This document shows positions 42,596 to 53,474 of a stretch of DNA of 64,000 bases, piece after piece; position 1 is the stretch's first letter, and every line of letters begins with the position of its first letter. The notes beneath the pieces are model-generated. The model searched no databases. It was not told the DNA's origin and saw only the letters and a program-made list of their open reading frames with translations. This DNA is from Phytophthora quininea (Eukaryota; Oomycota; Peronosporomycetes; Peronosporales; Peronosporaceae). The stretch lies in the NCBI GenBank assembly GCA_011947345.1, contig JAAVTG010000568.1:682001-746000 (forward strand), written 5' to 3'. The translations under genes were made by a program, and so were the position numbers.

Positions 42596-44034
42596 CACCA
42601 CGACAATCAAACAATGCCGCTTAAAATTTGGTTGGCCGGCAGTATCGTGCCACACTGTTATGTGGAGCGCTCCACATGAGTATGTGGGAGTATCTGTGGA
42701 ACGCCCTTTTTCCATTAACAATTATACCAGCCCAGTTTGGGTATACTTTTATATGAATACCAGGTTTGGAAAATGTATTGATGTACTTTTGATAATACTT
42801 TCGCAGTTGCTTGAACGAATCCTTTGCGGAGGTAGGCTGCATCTTGATCCTAGTATGAACGAGTTCCAAGAGCTAGCGTGATCGGATGCACTAAAGGCAA
42901 TCCGCGACACCTGGTGAGTGTCGATATTCGCTAAATTCGACGAACTTCGGTGTTCATGATGAGATGAATGTTGAACAATTCGTTGCGAACATATTCTGGC
43001 AGTGTGACGGCCAAACACCAGTGTCGGCCAGAGTCCTGGAAATGTGACCCAAGGTTGAGAATGTGGAAGCCCAGCAAGGGGCGATGGATGGAGAAGGCCT
43101 GCACAGCTCGGGTGGTAGCTTAGAATGTGAGCCCGAAGGTTAGAAACCAACCCTAGCTCTGGCGATGCAATTAAGCAGAACTCTACAATAATCACCACTG
43201 CAACGGCGCCTCACTGCGCCAATCGCGATGTTGCTGGCATAGCCACTGCAGAAGTTCTGAAATATCTTCATTCTCCTTGTGTGGAATCATGGGGACGCGG
43301 TGGGTTTTTATATGCAAGGGTTGTCGACCAAAGCCACGAGGGGTGCCAGATCTGCCTCGTGATTTTCGAAGGAGATTCCGCCAGCGCAAATGCTGGAGTG
43401 GGCAATGAGGTGTCGCAGTTTCAACTGCCTGAAGACTTTCGCAAGTTGGTCATCATTTATTTCGCTTCCCTGTGCAAGTTTATATAGCGGGACAGTTTGC
43501 GGCACGTCAACATCGAACGAGGTTCCCGCTCCCTCGGTGATGGGTACCGAAGCTGGTTCACCAGAAAGTAACGTTTGCACCGTGCTCCGCGGTCGGAATC
43601 ACCGCCACACTAGAGCAGCGGTCTATCCTCGTGCTTCACTAGCCCCTCGACAATCCAGCGCGTCGTATCATGACTATTGTCCAGCAGTAGAAGGGGGTCA
43701 CTACCGCGCGGCTACAACGTCTGAACACGCTTGAAATGCTTGGTGGAGAAGTTTGCGCTCGCCACCGGATCAGTGGCATCATTGATAGAGAGATTTCGAA
43801 AACTAAACTTGCTGGTCCGTCCCTGTTCGCCAACAAGGACAGGGACCAGAACCAGGAACTCAGATCGTTAGATTTCGGAGTAAATCCATGTACATACTGA
43901 TGACGGCTCCATTTCATAAACTAACGCAAGCCAATCGAACACTCGAGCATCGAGTCGAAATGTGTGGTCTGCGAGAACTTTCTCTCTAGGCTGCATAAAG
44001 ACTTCGTGTTGCCATTGATCTCCCGCCTATTAAC
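42596..44034 (+). other. Gene-poor stretch at the start of the repeat region
   Basis: No recognisable gene. AT content is higher than in the gene block. A 91-codon minus-strand ORF (43308-43580, with VPLYKLAQGSEINDDQLAKV) is the longest coding-like piece and has no family I know. A small palindrome (CCACATGAGTATGTGG, 42673-42688) is present. Confidence 0.4.
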
Positions 44035-44785
44035 GTGCTCACTACTCTTCGGAAGATGCCCAATCTTCGTAGCTCTAAGCCGGTCGCTGAAGCCAGCTCG
44101 ACTGTATCTGCCGTTTTGATCACTGACAGTGAGAAGATCAAGCTCATGGAGAAGGCAAAGCGGAAAGAATTTAGCAAGAACGACAATTTTATGTTGATCC
44201 GTCAGGTCAACGCTGATCATCCGTTTGTAAACAGTCGGGGTGATCTTATGGGCGCGTGGGTGGCTACGGCGAAAACGTCAAGAGTGTGAAGGAGTTCTCC
44301 AAGAAAGAGCTCACTGGCAAGCCAGCCCAGGCCCGGTTCAACGTATTGCTGGAGATTGTGACAAGAAGTCAGCTCGTGCTTCTGGTGTTTTGGAGGAGTA
44401 CACCGAGGCACATCGGCTTCTAAACGAGCTCGTGACAGTGGTGGATGAACAGGAATGCGAGGAAGCGAAGCAGACTTTGATAAAAAGAGAAGCTTGCGGC
44501 GGAAGAGAATACAGGGAAGATGATGCGAGATGGGGCTCATGCGCGTTTGAAAAGCGTTCCGAGGAACACGAGGACGGCGAGCACACTTTAAAGAAGCCGA
44601 ATGTTTTTGATAACCTGCGCGAAAACAACGACAAGGAGAGAGAGATGAGAGCTGATCAGTGGGGGAATCAAGAGATGTAACGGCAGCAGGAGATGAATCT
44701 TCAAGATCGCAGAGGAGAATGCGCTTTCAAGATCAAGTTGGCCCAACTTGAAAATGAGCGCTACGAAAACTGTTGCGGCTGACGG
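44035..44785 (+). pseudogene. Relic of an oomycete Myb/SANT-like DNA-binding protein
   Basis: Frame 1 (44035-44289) reads KRKEFSKNDNFMLIRQVNAD, HPFVNSRGDLMGAW, a SANT-like start. It resumes in another frame with VKEFSKKELTGKPAQARF and ASGVLEEYTEAHRLLNELVT, VVDEQECEEAKQ. That order, a Myb/SANT-like domain and then an acidic helix with SGVxEE and DE-rich repeats, is typical of the abundant oomycete family linked to mobile elements. Two frame changes and a stop before the Gln-rich end make it non-functional as read. It lies beside a transposase fragment. Confidence 0.55.
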
Positions 44786-44893
44786 GGTTCAAGGCGCGCG
44801 CTACAACCAATCGGAGCAACTGCAACGACAGCAGTAACGGAGGAGACGGCGAAGCGGGCAGCTGGAGCGACGACCTTGAGTTTCGGGTGTAGC

Positions 44894-45236
44894 TTAGTCT
44901 AAGTACTCGCGCAAACTTGGTGGCTGCAAGCCAAAGAACTTGCTGATTTGATTCCCATCGTTGTAGCAAATGTGGCAGTTCGTTAAGAGCATGGCAACTT
45001 TAACAAACTCTCCCACTGGAGATAGACGAATCTTTCGTTGCTTCTTGAAGTCGATGTACGACCACAACGTTTTCATGAGTTTGAAGATCCATTCAGCCGG
45101 CTCACGAAGACGACTCATTTCTCGGTTAAACTCGGTCTCAGCCGAATCCACGCAAATGCCTTCACGATATATTTGCAAACCACATACGCAGGGTGGGTGC
45201 ATGCGCACGTATAGGTTGTATGCCAACGCAGCAAGT
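44894..45236 (-). pseudogene. C-terminal fragment of a Harbinger-like DDE transposase
   Basis: The 110-codon minus-strand ORF has ICVDSAETEFNREMSRLREP, AEWIFKLMKTLWSYIDFKKQ and FVKVAMLLTNCHICYN, then FFGLQPPSLREYLD. This resembles the end of DDE_Tnp_4/Harbinger-type transposases in oomycetes (RxxVEW, DFKKxxK, LLTNCHxC, PPSLxEYL). The catalytic N-terminal portion is missing: the sequence stops at 45236, where the gypsy array begins. The retroelement block therefore either inserted in or recombined with it. Confidence 0.6.
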
Positions 45237-46757
45237 GTGTCTTTGGCGCCGAGGAGATCCCCTTCCTCGGCTGCTTCATTAGGAATCGTGACTTGCGGGC
45301 AGATTCTGCCAAGGTCAAGGCCATAGTTGACTGGCCGGTTCCTTTGAAATAGAAGAACTTCGTAAGTGGTTTCGCCTCGCCAACTACTTGCACAAATACA
45401 GCGAAAACTACGCTGAACTGGCTAGGCCATTGTCCAATCTCCTTAAGAAGGATGCGGACTGGTGTTGGCGTGCTGAGCACGAGGCTGTGTTTGCGCAGAT
45501 CAAGGAGAGCCTCCTGCAGGCGCCGATATTGGCGCTGCCGGACCCCGATCGTCCGTTTAGCGTCGTCTGTGACGCTTCCGATTTTGCCATCGGCTGCGCT
45601 TTGCTTCAAACGGACGCCGAGGGGCGTGAACGCGTGATCGCGTTTGAGTCTCGCCAGCTTAAAGCGGCGAAGAAGAACTACACAGTTCATGACAAGGAGC
45701 TACTTGTGATGAAGTACGCTCTCGTCAAGTTCAGGGTTCATCTGCTTGGCTCCAAGCCGTTCGTGATCTTCACGGATCATGCGTCGCTACGCACTGCGAT
45801 GCAGTCGCCTCACCTCTTGCAGAGGATGGCCCGCTGGCTCTCCTTCTTTGCGGAGTACAACTTCGAGGTGAAGTACAAGCCTGACAGGCAGAACGTCCTG
45901 GCCGATGCGCTGTCGCGCCGGCCGGACTATGATCTCTCTCATGTCACGATGGTGACGTCGTCGGTGACGGATTTGATCCGGGCAGCGTATGCACAGGACG
46001 AGTCCTGCGTCGCATTGCTGCGCGCTCTGGGGAGCGACGAGTTCAAGGACTCGAAGACAGGACTGTCTGGGCGCTTGCACGCGAGGCTGCATCGCTGCAC
46101 TTGTGATGGCGGCCTGCTGTACTACAGCACGGGTCCCGATGACCCTCCACGTGTCGTGGTGCCTCATGACGAGGACCTCAAGTATCGGATACTATATGAG
46201 CCTCACGACGCTCCCACGAGCGGCCACCTTGGTCGCGAGAAGACCTACAGCTCGGTGATTTCCATGTACTGGTGGTTCAAGCTGTACAAGTGGGTCAGCA
46301 CATATGTGCGCACGTGTGAGACGTGTCAACGGGTCAAACCCGCGCCGCATGCGGCAGTGCCTTTGGCGAGCTTGCCTGTACCCGGTGGGTGTTGGCAGTC
46401 CATGAGTATGGACTTTGTGTTTGGCCTGCTTAAGGACTCGGCAGGCAACACGGGCATTGTGGTCTTTGTTGACCGATTGAGCAAGATGGCTCACTTAGCG
46501 GCGGTGCCGGACTCCATTGATGGAGAAGGTACAGCCTCGCTGTTCATCGATCGAGTCTTTCGGCAGCACAGGCTGTCGGAGACGATCGTCTCGGATCGTG
46601 ATCCGCGCTTCACGGGGAAGTTCTGGACGTCCGTCTTCAAGGTGCTAGGCACACGACTGGACATGTCCACAGCGGATCATCCGCAGACCGACGGGCAGAC
46701 CGAACGCGTCAATCGCGTCGTCGAGGACGTCTTGCGCAGCGTGTGCGCTGAAACTTC
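45237..46757 (+). pseudogene. Gypsy pol unit 1 (RT end, RNase H, integrase core)
   Basis: The RT end (FGAEEIPFLGCFIRNRDLRA) stops at a TAG and changes frame at about 45350. The long ORF 45388-46803 then gives the RT connection (YSENYAELARPLSNLLKKD) and RNase H (FSVVCDASDFAIGCALL, HDKELLVMKYALVKFR, IFTDHASLRTA). Integrase follows: HHCC zinc region (SGHLGREKT..CETCQ), DDE residues in SMDFVFGLL, VSDRDPRFTGKFW and HPQTDGQTERVNRVVED. At the unit junction the next copy is out of frame, so the ORF ends 15 codons in. Non-autonomous as read. Confidence 0.85.
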
Positions 46758-48278
46758 GTGTCTTTGGCGCCGAGGAGATCCCCTTCCTCGGCTGCTTCAT
46801 TAGGAATCGTGACTTGCGGGCAGATTCTGCCAAGGTCAAGGCCATAGTTGACTGGCCGGTTCCTTTGAAATAGAAGAACTTCGTAAGTGGTTTCGCCTCG
46901 CCAACTACTTGCACAAATACAGCGAAAACTACGCTGAACTGGCTAGGCCATTGTCCAATCTCCTTAAGAAGGATGCGGACTGGTGTTGGCGTGCTGAGCA
47001 CGAGGCTGTGTTTGCGCAGATCAAGGAGAGCCTCCTGCAGGCGCCGATATTGGCGCTGCCGGACCCCGATCGTCCGTTTAGCGTCGTCTGTGACGCTTCC
47101 GATTTTGCCATCGGCTGCGCTTTGCTTCAAACGGACGCCGAGGGGCGTGAACGCGTGATCGCGTTTGAGTCTCGCCAGCTTAAAGCGGCGAAGAAGAACT
47201 ACACAGTTCATGACAAGGAGCTACTTGCGATGAAGTACGCTCTCGTCAAGTTCAGGGTTCATCTGCTTGGCTCCAAGCCGTTCGTGATCTTCACGGATCA
47301 TGCGTCGCTACGCACTGCGATGCAGTCGCCCCACCTCTTGCAGAGGATGGCCCGCTGGCTCTCCTTCTTTGCGGAGTACAACTTCGAGGTGAAGTACAAG
47401 CCTGACAGGCAGAACGTCCTGGCCGATGCGCTGTCGCGCCGGCCGGACTATGATCTCTCTCATGTCACGATGGTGACGTCGTCGGTGACGGATTTGATCC
47501 GGGCAGCGTATGCACAGGACGAGTCCTGCGTCGCATTGCTGCGCGCTCTGGGGAGCGACGAGTTCAAGGACTCGAAGACAGGACTGTCTGGGCGCTTGCA
47601 CGCGAGGCTGCATCGCTGCACTTGTGATGGCGGCCTGCTGTACTACAGCACGGGTCCCGATGACCCTCCACGTGTCGTGGTGCCTCATGACGAGGACCTC
47701 AAGTATCGGATACTATATGAGCCTCACGACGCTCCCACGAGCGGCCACCTTGGTCGCGAGAAGACCTACAGCTCGGTGATTTCCATGTACTGGTGGTTCA
47801 AGCTGTACAAGTGGGTCAGCACATATGTGCGCACGTGTGAGACGTGTCAACGGGTCAAACCCGCGCCGCATGCGGCAGTGCCTTTGGCGAGCTTGCCTGT
47901 ACCCGGTGGGTGTTGGCAGTCCATGAGTATGGACTTTGTGTTTGGCCTGCTTAAGGACTCGGCAGGCAACACGGGCATTGTGGTCTTTGTTGACCGATTG
48001 AGCAAGATGGCTCACTTAGCGGCGGTGCCGGACTCCATTGATGGAGAAGGTACAGCCTCGCTGTTCATCGATCGAGTCTTTCGGCAGCACAGGCTGTCGG
48101 AGACGATCGTCTCGGATCGTGATCCGCGCTTCACGGGGAAGTTCTGGACGTCCGTCTTCAAGGTGCTAGGCACACGACTGGACATGTCCACAGCGGATCA
48201 TCCGCAGACCGACGGGCAGACCGAACGCGTCAATCGCGTCGTCGAGGACGTCTTGCGCAGCGTGTGCGCTGAAACTTC
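46758..48278 (+). pseudogene. Gypsy pol unit 2
   Basis: Same structure as unit 1; long ORF 46909-48324. RNase H has Ala in place of Val (C at 47228), giving HDKELLAMKYAL. Confidence 0.85.
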
Positions 48279-49799
48279 GTGTCTTTGGCGCCGAGGAGAT
48301 CCCCTTCCTCGGCTGCTTCATTAGGAATCGTGACTTGCGGGCAGATTCTGCCAAGGTCAAGGCCATAGTTGACTGGCCGGTTCCTTTGAAATAGAAGAAC
48401 TTCGTAAGTGGTTTCGCCTCGCCAACTACTTGCACAAATACAGCGAAAACTACGCTGAACTGGCTAGGCCATTGTCCAATCTCCTTAAGAAGGATGCGGA
48501 CTGGTGTTGGCGTGCTGAGCACGAGGCTGTGTTTGCGCAGATCAAGGAGAGCCTCCTGCAGGCGCCGATATTGGCGCTGCCGGACCCCGATCGTCCGTTT
48601 AGCGTCGTCTGTGACGCTTCCGATTTTGCCATCGGCTGCGCTTTGCTTCAAACGGACGCCGAGGGGCGTGAACGCGTGATCGCGTTTGAGTCTCGCCAGC
48701 TTAAAGCGGCGAAGAAGAACTACACAGTTCATGACAAGGAGCTACTTGTGATGAAGTACGCTCTCGTCAAGTTCAGGGTTCATCTGCTTGGCTCCAAGCC
48801 GTTCGTGATCTTCACGGATCATGCGTCGCTACGCACTGCGATGCAGTCGCCCCACCTCTTGCAGAGGATGGCCCGCTGGCTCTCCTTCTTTGCGGAGTAC
48901 AACTTCGAGGTGAAGTACAAGCCTGACAGGCAGAACGTCCTGGCCGATGCGCTGTCGCGCCGGCCGGACTATGATCTCTCTCATGTCACGATGGTGACGT
49001 CGTCGGTGACGGATTTGATCCGGGCAGCGTATGCACAGGACGAGTCCTGCGTCGCATTGCTGCGCGCTCTGGGGAGCGACGAGTTCAAGGACTCGAAGAC
49101 AGGACTGTCTGGGCGCTTGCACGCGAGGCTGCATCGCTGCACTTGTGATGGCGGCCTGCTGTACTACAGCACGGGTCCCGATGACCCTCCACGTGTCGTG
49201 GTGCCTCATGACGAGGACCTCAAGTATCGGATACTATATGAGCCTCACGACGCTCCCACGAGCGGCCACCTTGGTCGCGAGAAGACCTACAGCTCGGTGA
49301 TTTCCATGTACTGGTGGTTCAAGCTGTACAAGTGGGTCAGCACATATGTGCGCACGTGTGAGACGTGTCAACGGGTCAAACCCGCGCCGCATGCGGCAGT
49401 GCCTTTGGCGAGCTTGCCTGTACCCGGTGGGTGTTGGCAGTCCATGAGTATGGACTTTGTGTTTGGCCTGCTTAAGGACTCGGCAGGCAACACGGGCATT
49501 GTGGTCTTTGTTGACCGATTGAGCAAGATGGCTCACTTAGCGGCGGTGCCGGACTCCATTGATGGAGAAGGTACAGCCTCGCTGTTCATCGATCGAGTCT
49601 TTCGGCAGCACAGGCTGTCGGAGACGATCGTCTCGGATCGTGATCCGCGCTTCACGGGGAAGTTCTGGACGTCCGTCTTCAAGGTGCTAGGCACACGACT
49701 GGACATGTCCACAGCGGATCATCCGCAGACCGACGGGCAGACCGAACGCGTCAATCGCGTCGTCGAGGACGTCTTGCGCAGCGTGTGCGCTGAAACTTC
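48279..49799 (+). pseudogene. Gypsy pol unit 3
   Basis: Same structure; long ORF 48430-49845. RNase H has the Val variant (T at 48749). Confidence 0.85.
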
Positions 49800-51320
49800 G
49801 TGTCTTTGGCGCCGAGGAGATCCCCTTCCTCGGCTGCTTCATTAGGAATCGTGACTTGCGGGCAGATTCTGCCAAGGTCAAGGCCATAGTTGACTGGCCG
49901 GTTCCTTTGAAATAGAAGAACTTCGTAAGTGGTTTCGCCTCGCCAACTACTTGCACAAATACAGCGAAAACTACGCTGAACTGGCTAGGCCATTGTCCAA
50001 TCTCCTTAAGAAGGATGCGGACTGGTGTTGGCGTGCTGAGCACGAGGCTGTGTTTGCGCAGATCAAGGAGAGCCTCCTGCAGGCGCCGATATTGGCGCTG
50101 CCGGACCCCGATCGTCCGTTTAGCGTCGTCTGTGACGCTTCCGATTTTGCCATCGGCTGCGCTTTGCTTCAAACGGACGCCGAGGGGCGTGAACGCGTGA
50201 TCGCGTTTGAGTCTCGCCAGCTTAAAGCGGCGAAGAAGAACTACACAGTTCATGACAAGGAGCTACTTGTGATGAAGTACGCTCTCGTCAAGTTCAGGGT
50301 TCATCTGCTTGGCTCCAAGCCGTTCGTGATCTTCACGGATCATGCGTCGCTACGCACTGCGATGCAGTCGCCCCACCTCTTGCAGAGGATGGCCCGCTGG
50401 CTCTCCTTCTTTGCGGAGTACAACTTCGAGGTGAAGTACAAGCCTGACAGGCAGAACGTCCTGGCCGATGCGCTGTCGCGCCGGCCGGACTATGATCTCT
50501 CTCATGTCACGATGGTGACGTCGTCGGTGACGGATTTGATCCGGGCAGCGTATGCACAGGACGAGTCCTGCGTCGCATTGCTGCGCGCTCTGGGGAGCGA
50601 CGAGTTCAAGGACTCGAAGACAGGACTGTCTGGGCGCTTGCACGCGAGGCTGCATCGCTGCACTTGTGATGGCGGCCTGCTGTACTACAGCACGGGTCCC
50701 GATGACCCTCCACGTGTCGTGGTGCCTCATGACGAGGACCTCAAGTATCGGATACTATATGAGCCTCACGACGCTCCCACGAGCGGCCACCTTGGTCGCG
50801 AGAAGACCTACAGCTCGGTGATTTCCATGTACTGGTGGTTCAAGCTGTACAAGTGGGTCAGCACATATGTGCGCACGTGTGAGACGTGTCAACGGGTCAA
50901 ACCCGCGCCGCATGCGGCAGTGCCTTTGGCGAGCTTGCCTGTACCCGGTGGGTGTTGGCAGTCCATGAGTATGGACTTTGTGTTTGGCCTGCTTAAGGAC
51001 TCGGCAGGCAACACGGGCATTGTGGTCTTTGTTGACCGATTGAGCAAGATGGCTCACTTAGCGGCGGTGCCGGACTCCATTGATGGAGAAGGTACAGCCT
51101 CGCTGTTCATCGATCGAGTCTTTCGGCAGCACAGGCTGTCGGAGACGATCGTCTCGGATCGTGATCCGCGCTTCACGGGGAAGTTCTGGACGTCCGTCTT
51201 CAAGGTGCTAGGCACACGACTGGACATGTCCACAGCGGATCATCCGCAGACCGACGGGCAGACCGAACGCGTCAATCGCGTCGTCGAGGACGTCTTGCGC
51301 AGCGTGTGCGCTGAAACTTC
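49800..51320 (+). pseudogene. Gypsy pol unit 4
   Basis: Same structure; long ORF 49951-51366. RNase H has the Val variant (T at 50270). Confidence 0.85.
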
Positions 51321-53474
51321 GTGTCTTTGGCGCCGAGGAGATCCCCTTCCTCGGCTGCTTCATTAGGAATCGTGACTTGCGGGCAGATTCTGCCAAGGTC
51401 AAGGCCATAGTTGACTGGCCGGTTCCTTTGAAATAGAAGAACTTCGTAAGTGGTTTCGCCTCGCCAACTACTTGCACAAATACAGCGAAAACTACGCTGA
51501 ACTGGCTAGGCCATTGTCCAATCTCCTTAAGAAGGATGCGGACTGGTGTTGGCGTGCTGAGCACGAGGCTGTGTTTGCGCAGATCAAGGAGAGCCTCCTG
51601 CAGGCGCCGATATTGGCGCTGCCGGACCCCGATCGTCCGTTTAGCGTCGTCTGTGACGCTTCCGATTTTGCCATCGGCTGCGCTTTGCTTCAAACGGACG
51701 CCGAGGGGCGTGAACGCGTGATCGCGTTTGAGTCTCGCCAGCTTAAAGCGGCGAAGAAGAACTACACAGTTCATGACAAGGAGCTACTTGCGATGAAGTA
51801 CGCTCTCGTCAAGTTCAGGGTTCATCTGCTTGGCTCCAAGCCGTTCGTGATCTTCACGGATCATGCGTCGCTACGCACTGCGATGCAGTCGCCCCACCTC
51901 TTGCAGAGGATGGCCCGCTGGCTCTCCTTCTTTGCGGAGTACAACTTCGAGGTGAAGTACAAGCCTGACAGGCAGAACGTCCTGGCCGATGCGCTGTCGC
52001 GCCGGCCGGACTATGATCTCTCTCATGTCACGATGGTGACGTCGTCGGTGACGGATTTGATCCGGGCAGCGTATGCACAGGACGAGTCCTGCGTCGCATT
52101 GCTGCGCGCTCTGGGGAGCGACGAGTTCAAGGACTCGAAGACAGGACTGTCTGGGCGCTTGCACGCGAGGCTGCATCGCTGCACTTGTGATGGCGGCCTG
52201 CTGTACTACAGCACGGGTCCCGATGACCCTCCACGTGTCGTGGTGCCTCATGACGAGGACCTCAAGTATCGGATACTATATGAGCCTCACGACGCTCCCA
52301 CGAGCGGCCACCTTGGTCGCGAGAAGACCTACAGCTCGGTGATTTCCATGTACTGGTGGTTCAAGCTGTACAAGTGGGTCAGCACATATGTGCGCACGTG
52401 TGAGACGTGTCAACGGGTCAAACCCGCGCCGCATGCGGCAGTGCCTTTGGCGAGCTTGCCTGTACCCGGTGGGTGTTGGCAGTCCATGAGTATGGACTTT
52501 GTGTTTGGCCTGCTTAAGGACTCGGCAGGCAACACGGGCATTGTGGTCTTTGTTGACCGATTGAGCAAGATGGCTCACTTAGCGGCGGTGCCGGACTCCA
52601 TTGATGGAGAAGGTACAGCCTCGCTGTTCATCGATCGAGTCTTTCGGCAGCACAGGCTGTCGGAGACGATCGTCTCGGATCGTGATCCGCGCTTCACGGG
52701 GAAGTTCTGGACGTCCGTCTTCAAGGTGCTAGGCACACGACTGGACATGTCCACAGCGGATCATCCGCAGACCGACGGGCAGACCGAACGCGTCAATCGC
52801 GTCGTCGAGGACGTCTTGCGCAGCGTGTGCGCTGAAACTTCTAAGCGGTGGAGCGCCATGCTCCCGCTTGTCGAGTTTGCATTGAACAATGCCCTTCATG
52901 CCTCTACAGGCTTCACTCTGTTCTACGTGAACGGCTTAGCGCCCCGCGCGTCCCCTTCCCCGCCACCCCGTGGTCACGGGCTTGGCGGGGGAGGGATAGC
53001 TCCCGAGCTAGCTGATATCAGCCCTGTTGCGGTGCGTAAGCAAGTCGATGACTTCCTCTCGACGAGGTTGAGCGTTTTACGCAGTGTGCGCGACGCGATG
53101 GCTGAAAGCCAAGATGTTCGAAAAGAACAATCTGATGCAAAAGGCAGATGCAACATGGTTGAATTCCAGGTCGGGACCTTGTTTTATTAAACGCTAAGAA
53201 CCTGCCTACACATGCAGTATCTGCCGTCTTCAAGACGAAACTCCGACAGCGGTTCATCGGACCGTTCAAGGTCGTGGCCAAGAAGGGCCTCGCGTACACG
53301 CTGAACCTTCCAGCGAAGATGCGAACACATCCTGTGTTCTACGTGGGCTTGCTTAAGCCATACCAGGACCCCGCGGGGGTGAGCGTGGAGGCTCTAGTCC
53401 TACCCACGGCTGCGCCGAAAGCGTCGAGAAGACGAGCTGCTGCAGCCCAGTCAGTTGGCCCCGAAGCTCCGTGA
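51321..53474 (+). pseudogene. Gypsy pol unit 5 with native integrase C-terminus
   Basis: This unit (long ORF 51472-53190; Ala variant at 51791) does not jump to another copy. After CAETS it continues KRWSAMLPLVEFALNNALHA, ADISPVAVRKQVDDFLSTRL and SDAKGRCNM. A frame change at the GGG of 53171-53173 then leads into FKTKLRQRFIGPFKVVAKKG, a GPY/F module, and HPVFYVGLLKPYQDP, the usual end of oomycete gypsy integrases. The inverted copy has GGGG at that place. The ORF overlaps the antisense ORF tail to tail by about 120 bp. Confidence 0.85.

Larger units (their letters stand above)
45237..52841 (+). repeat. Five-copy tandem array of a 1521-bp Ty3/gypsy pol segment
   Basis: Five head-to-tail units, each exactly 1521 bp (45237, 46758, 48279, 49800, 51321), begin GTGTCTTTGGCGCCGAGG and end GCTGAAACTTC. 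Every unit encodes the end of reverse transcriptase, RNase H and integrase through the DDE core. Only two substitutions were noticed between units: T at 45707, 48749 and 50270 versus C at 47228 and 51791; and T at 45810 versus C in the other four. Every unit carries the same in-frame TAG and frame change near its start. The last unit runs on into the normal integrase tail. Confidence 0.95.

Noticed and set aside
44690..45240. Adjacent Myb/SANT-like relic and transposase fragment as one transposon
   Set aside because: They are on opposite strands with different family relations, and no terminal inverted repeats were visible; association is possible but not shown.
45115..45690. Minus-strand ORFs of about 190 codons in every array unit
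   Set aside because: They are antisense to RNase H with intact catalytic motifs on the plus strand; repeated only because the unit is repeated.
45237..52841. CRISPR-like or satellite array
   Set aside because: The units are 1521 bp and encode retroelement pol, with no short repeats or spacers and no satellite-like composition.
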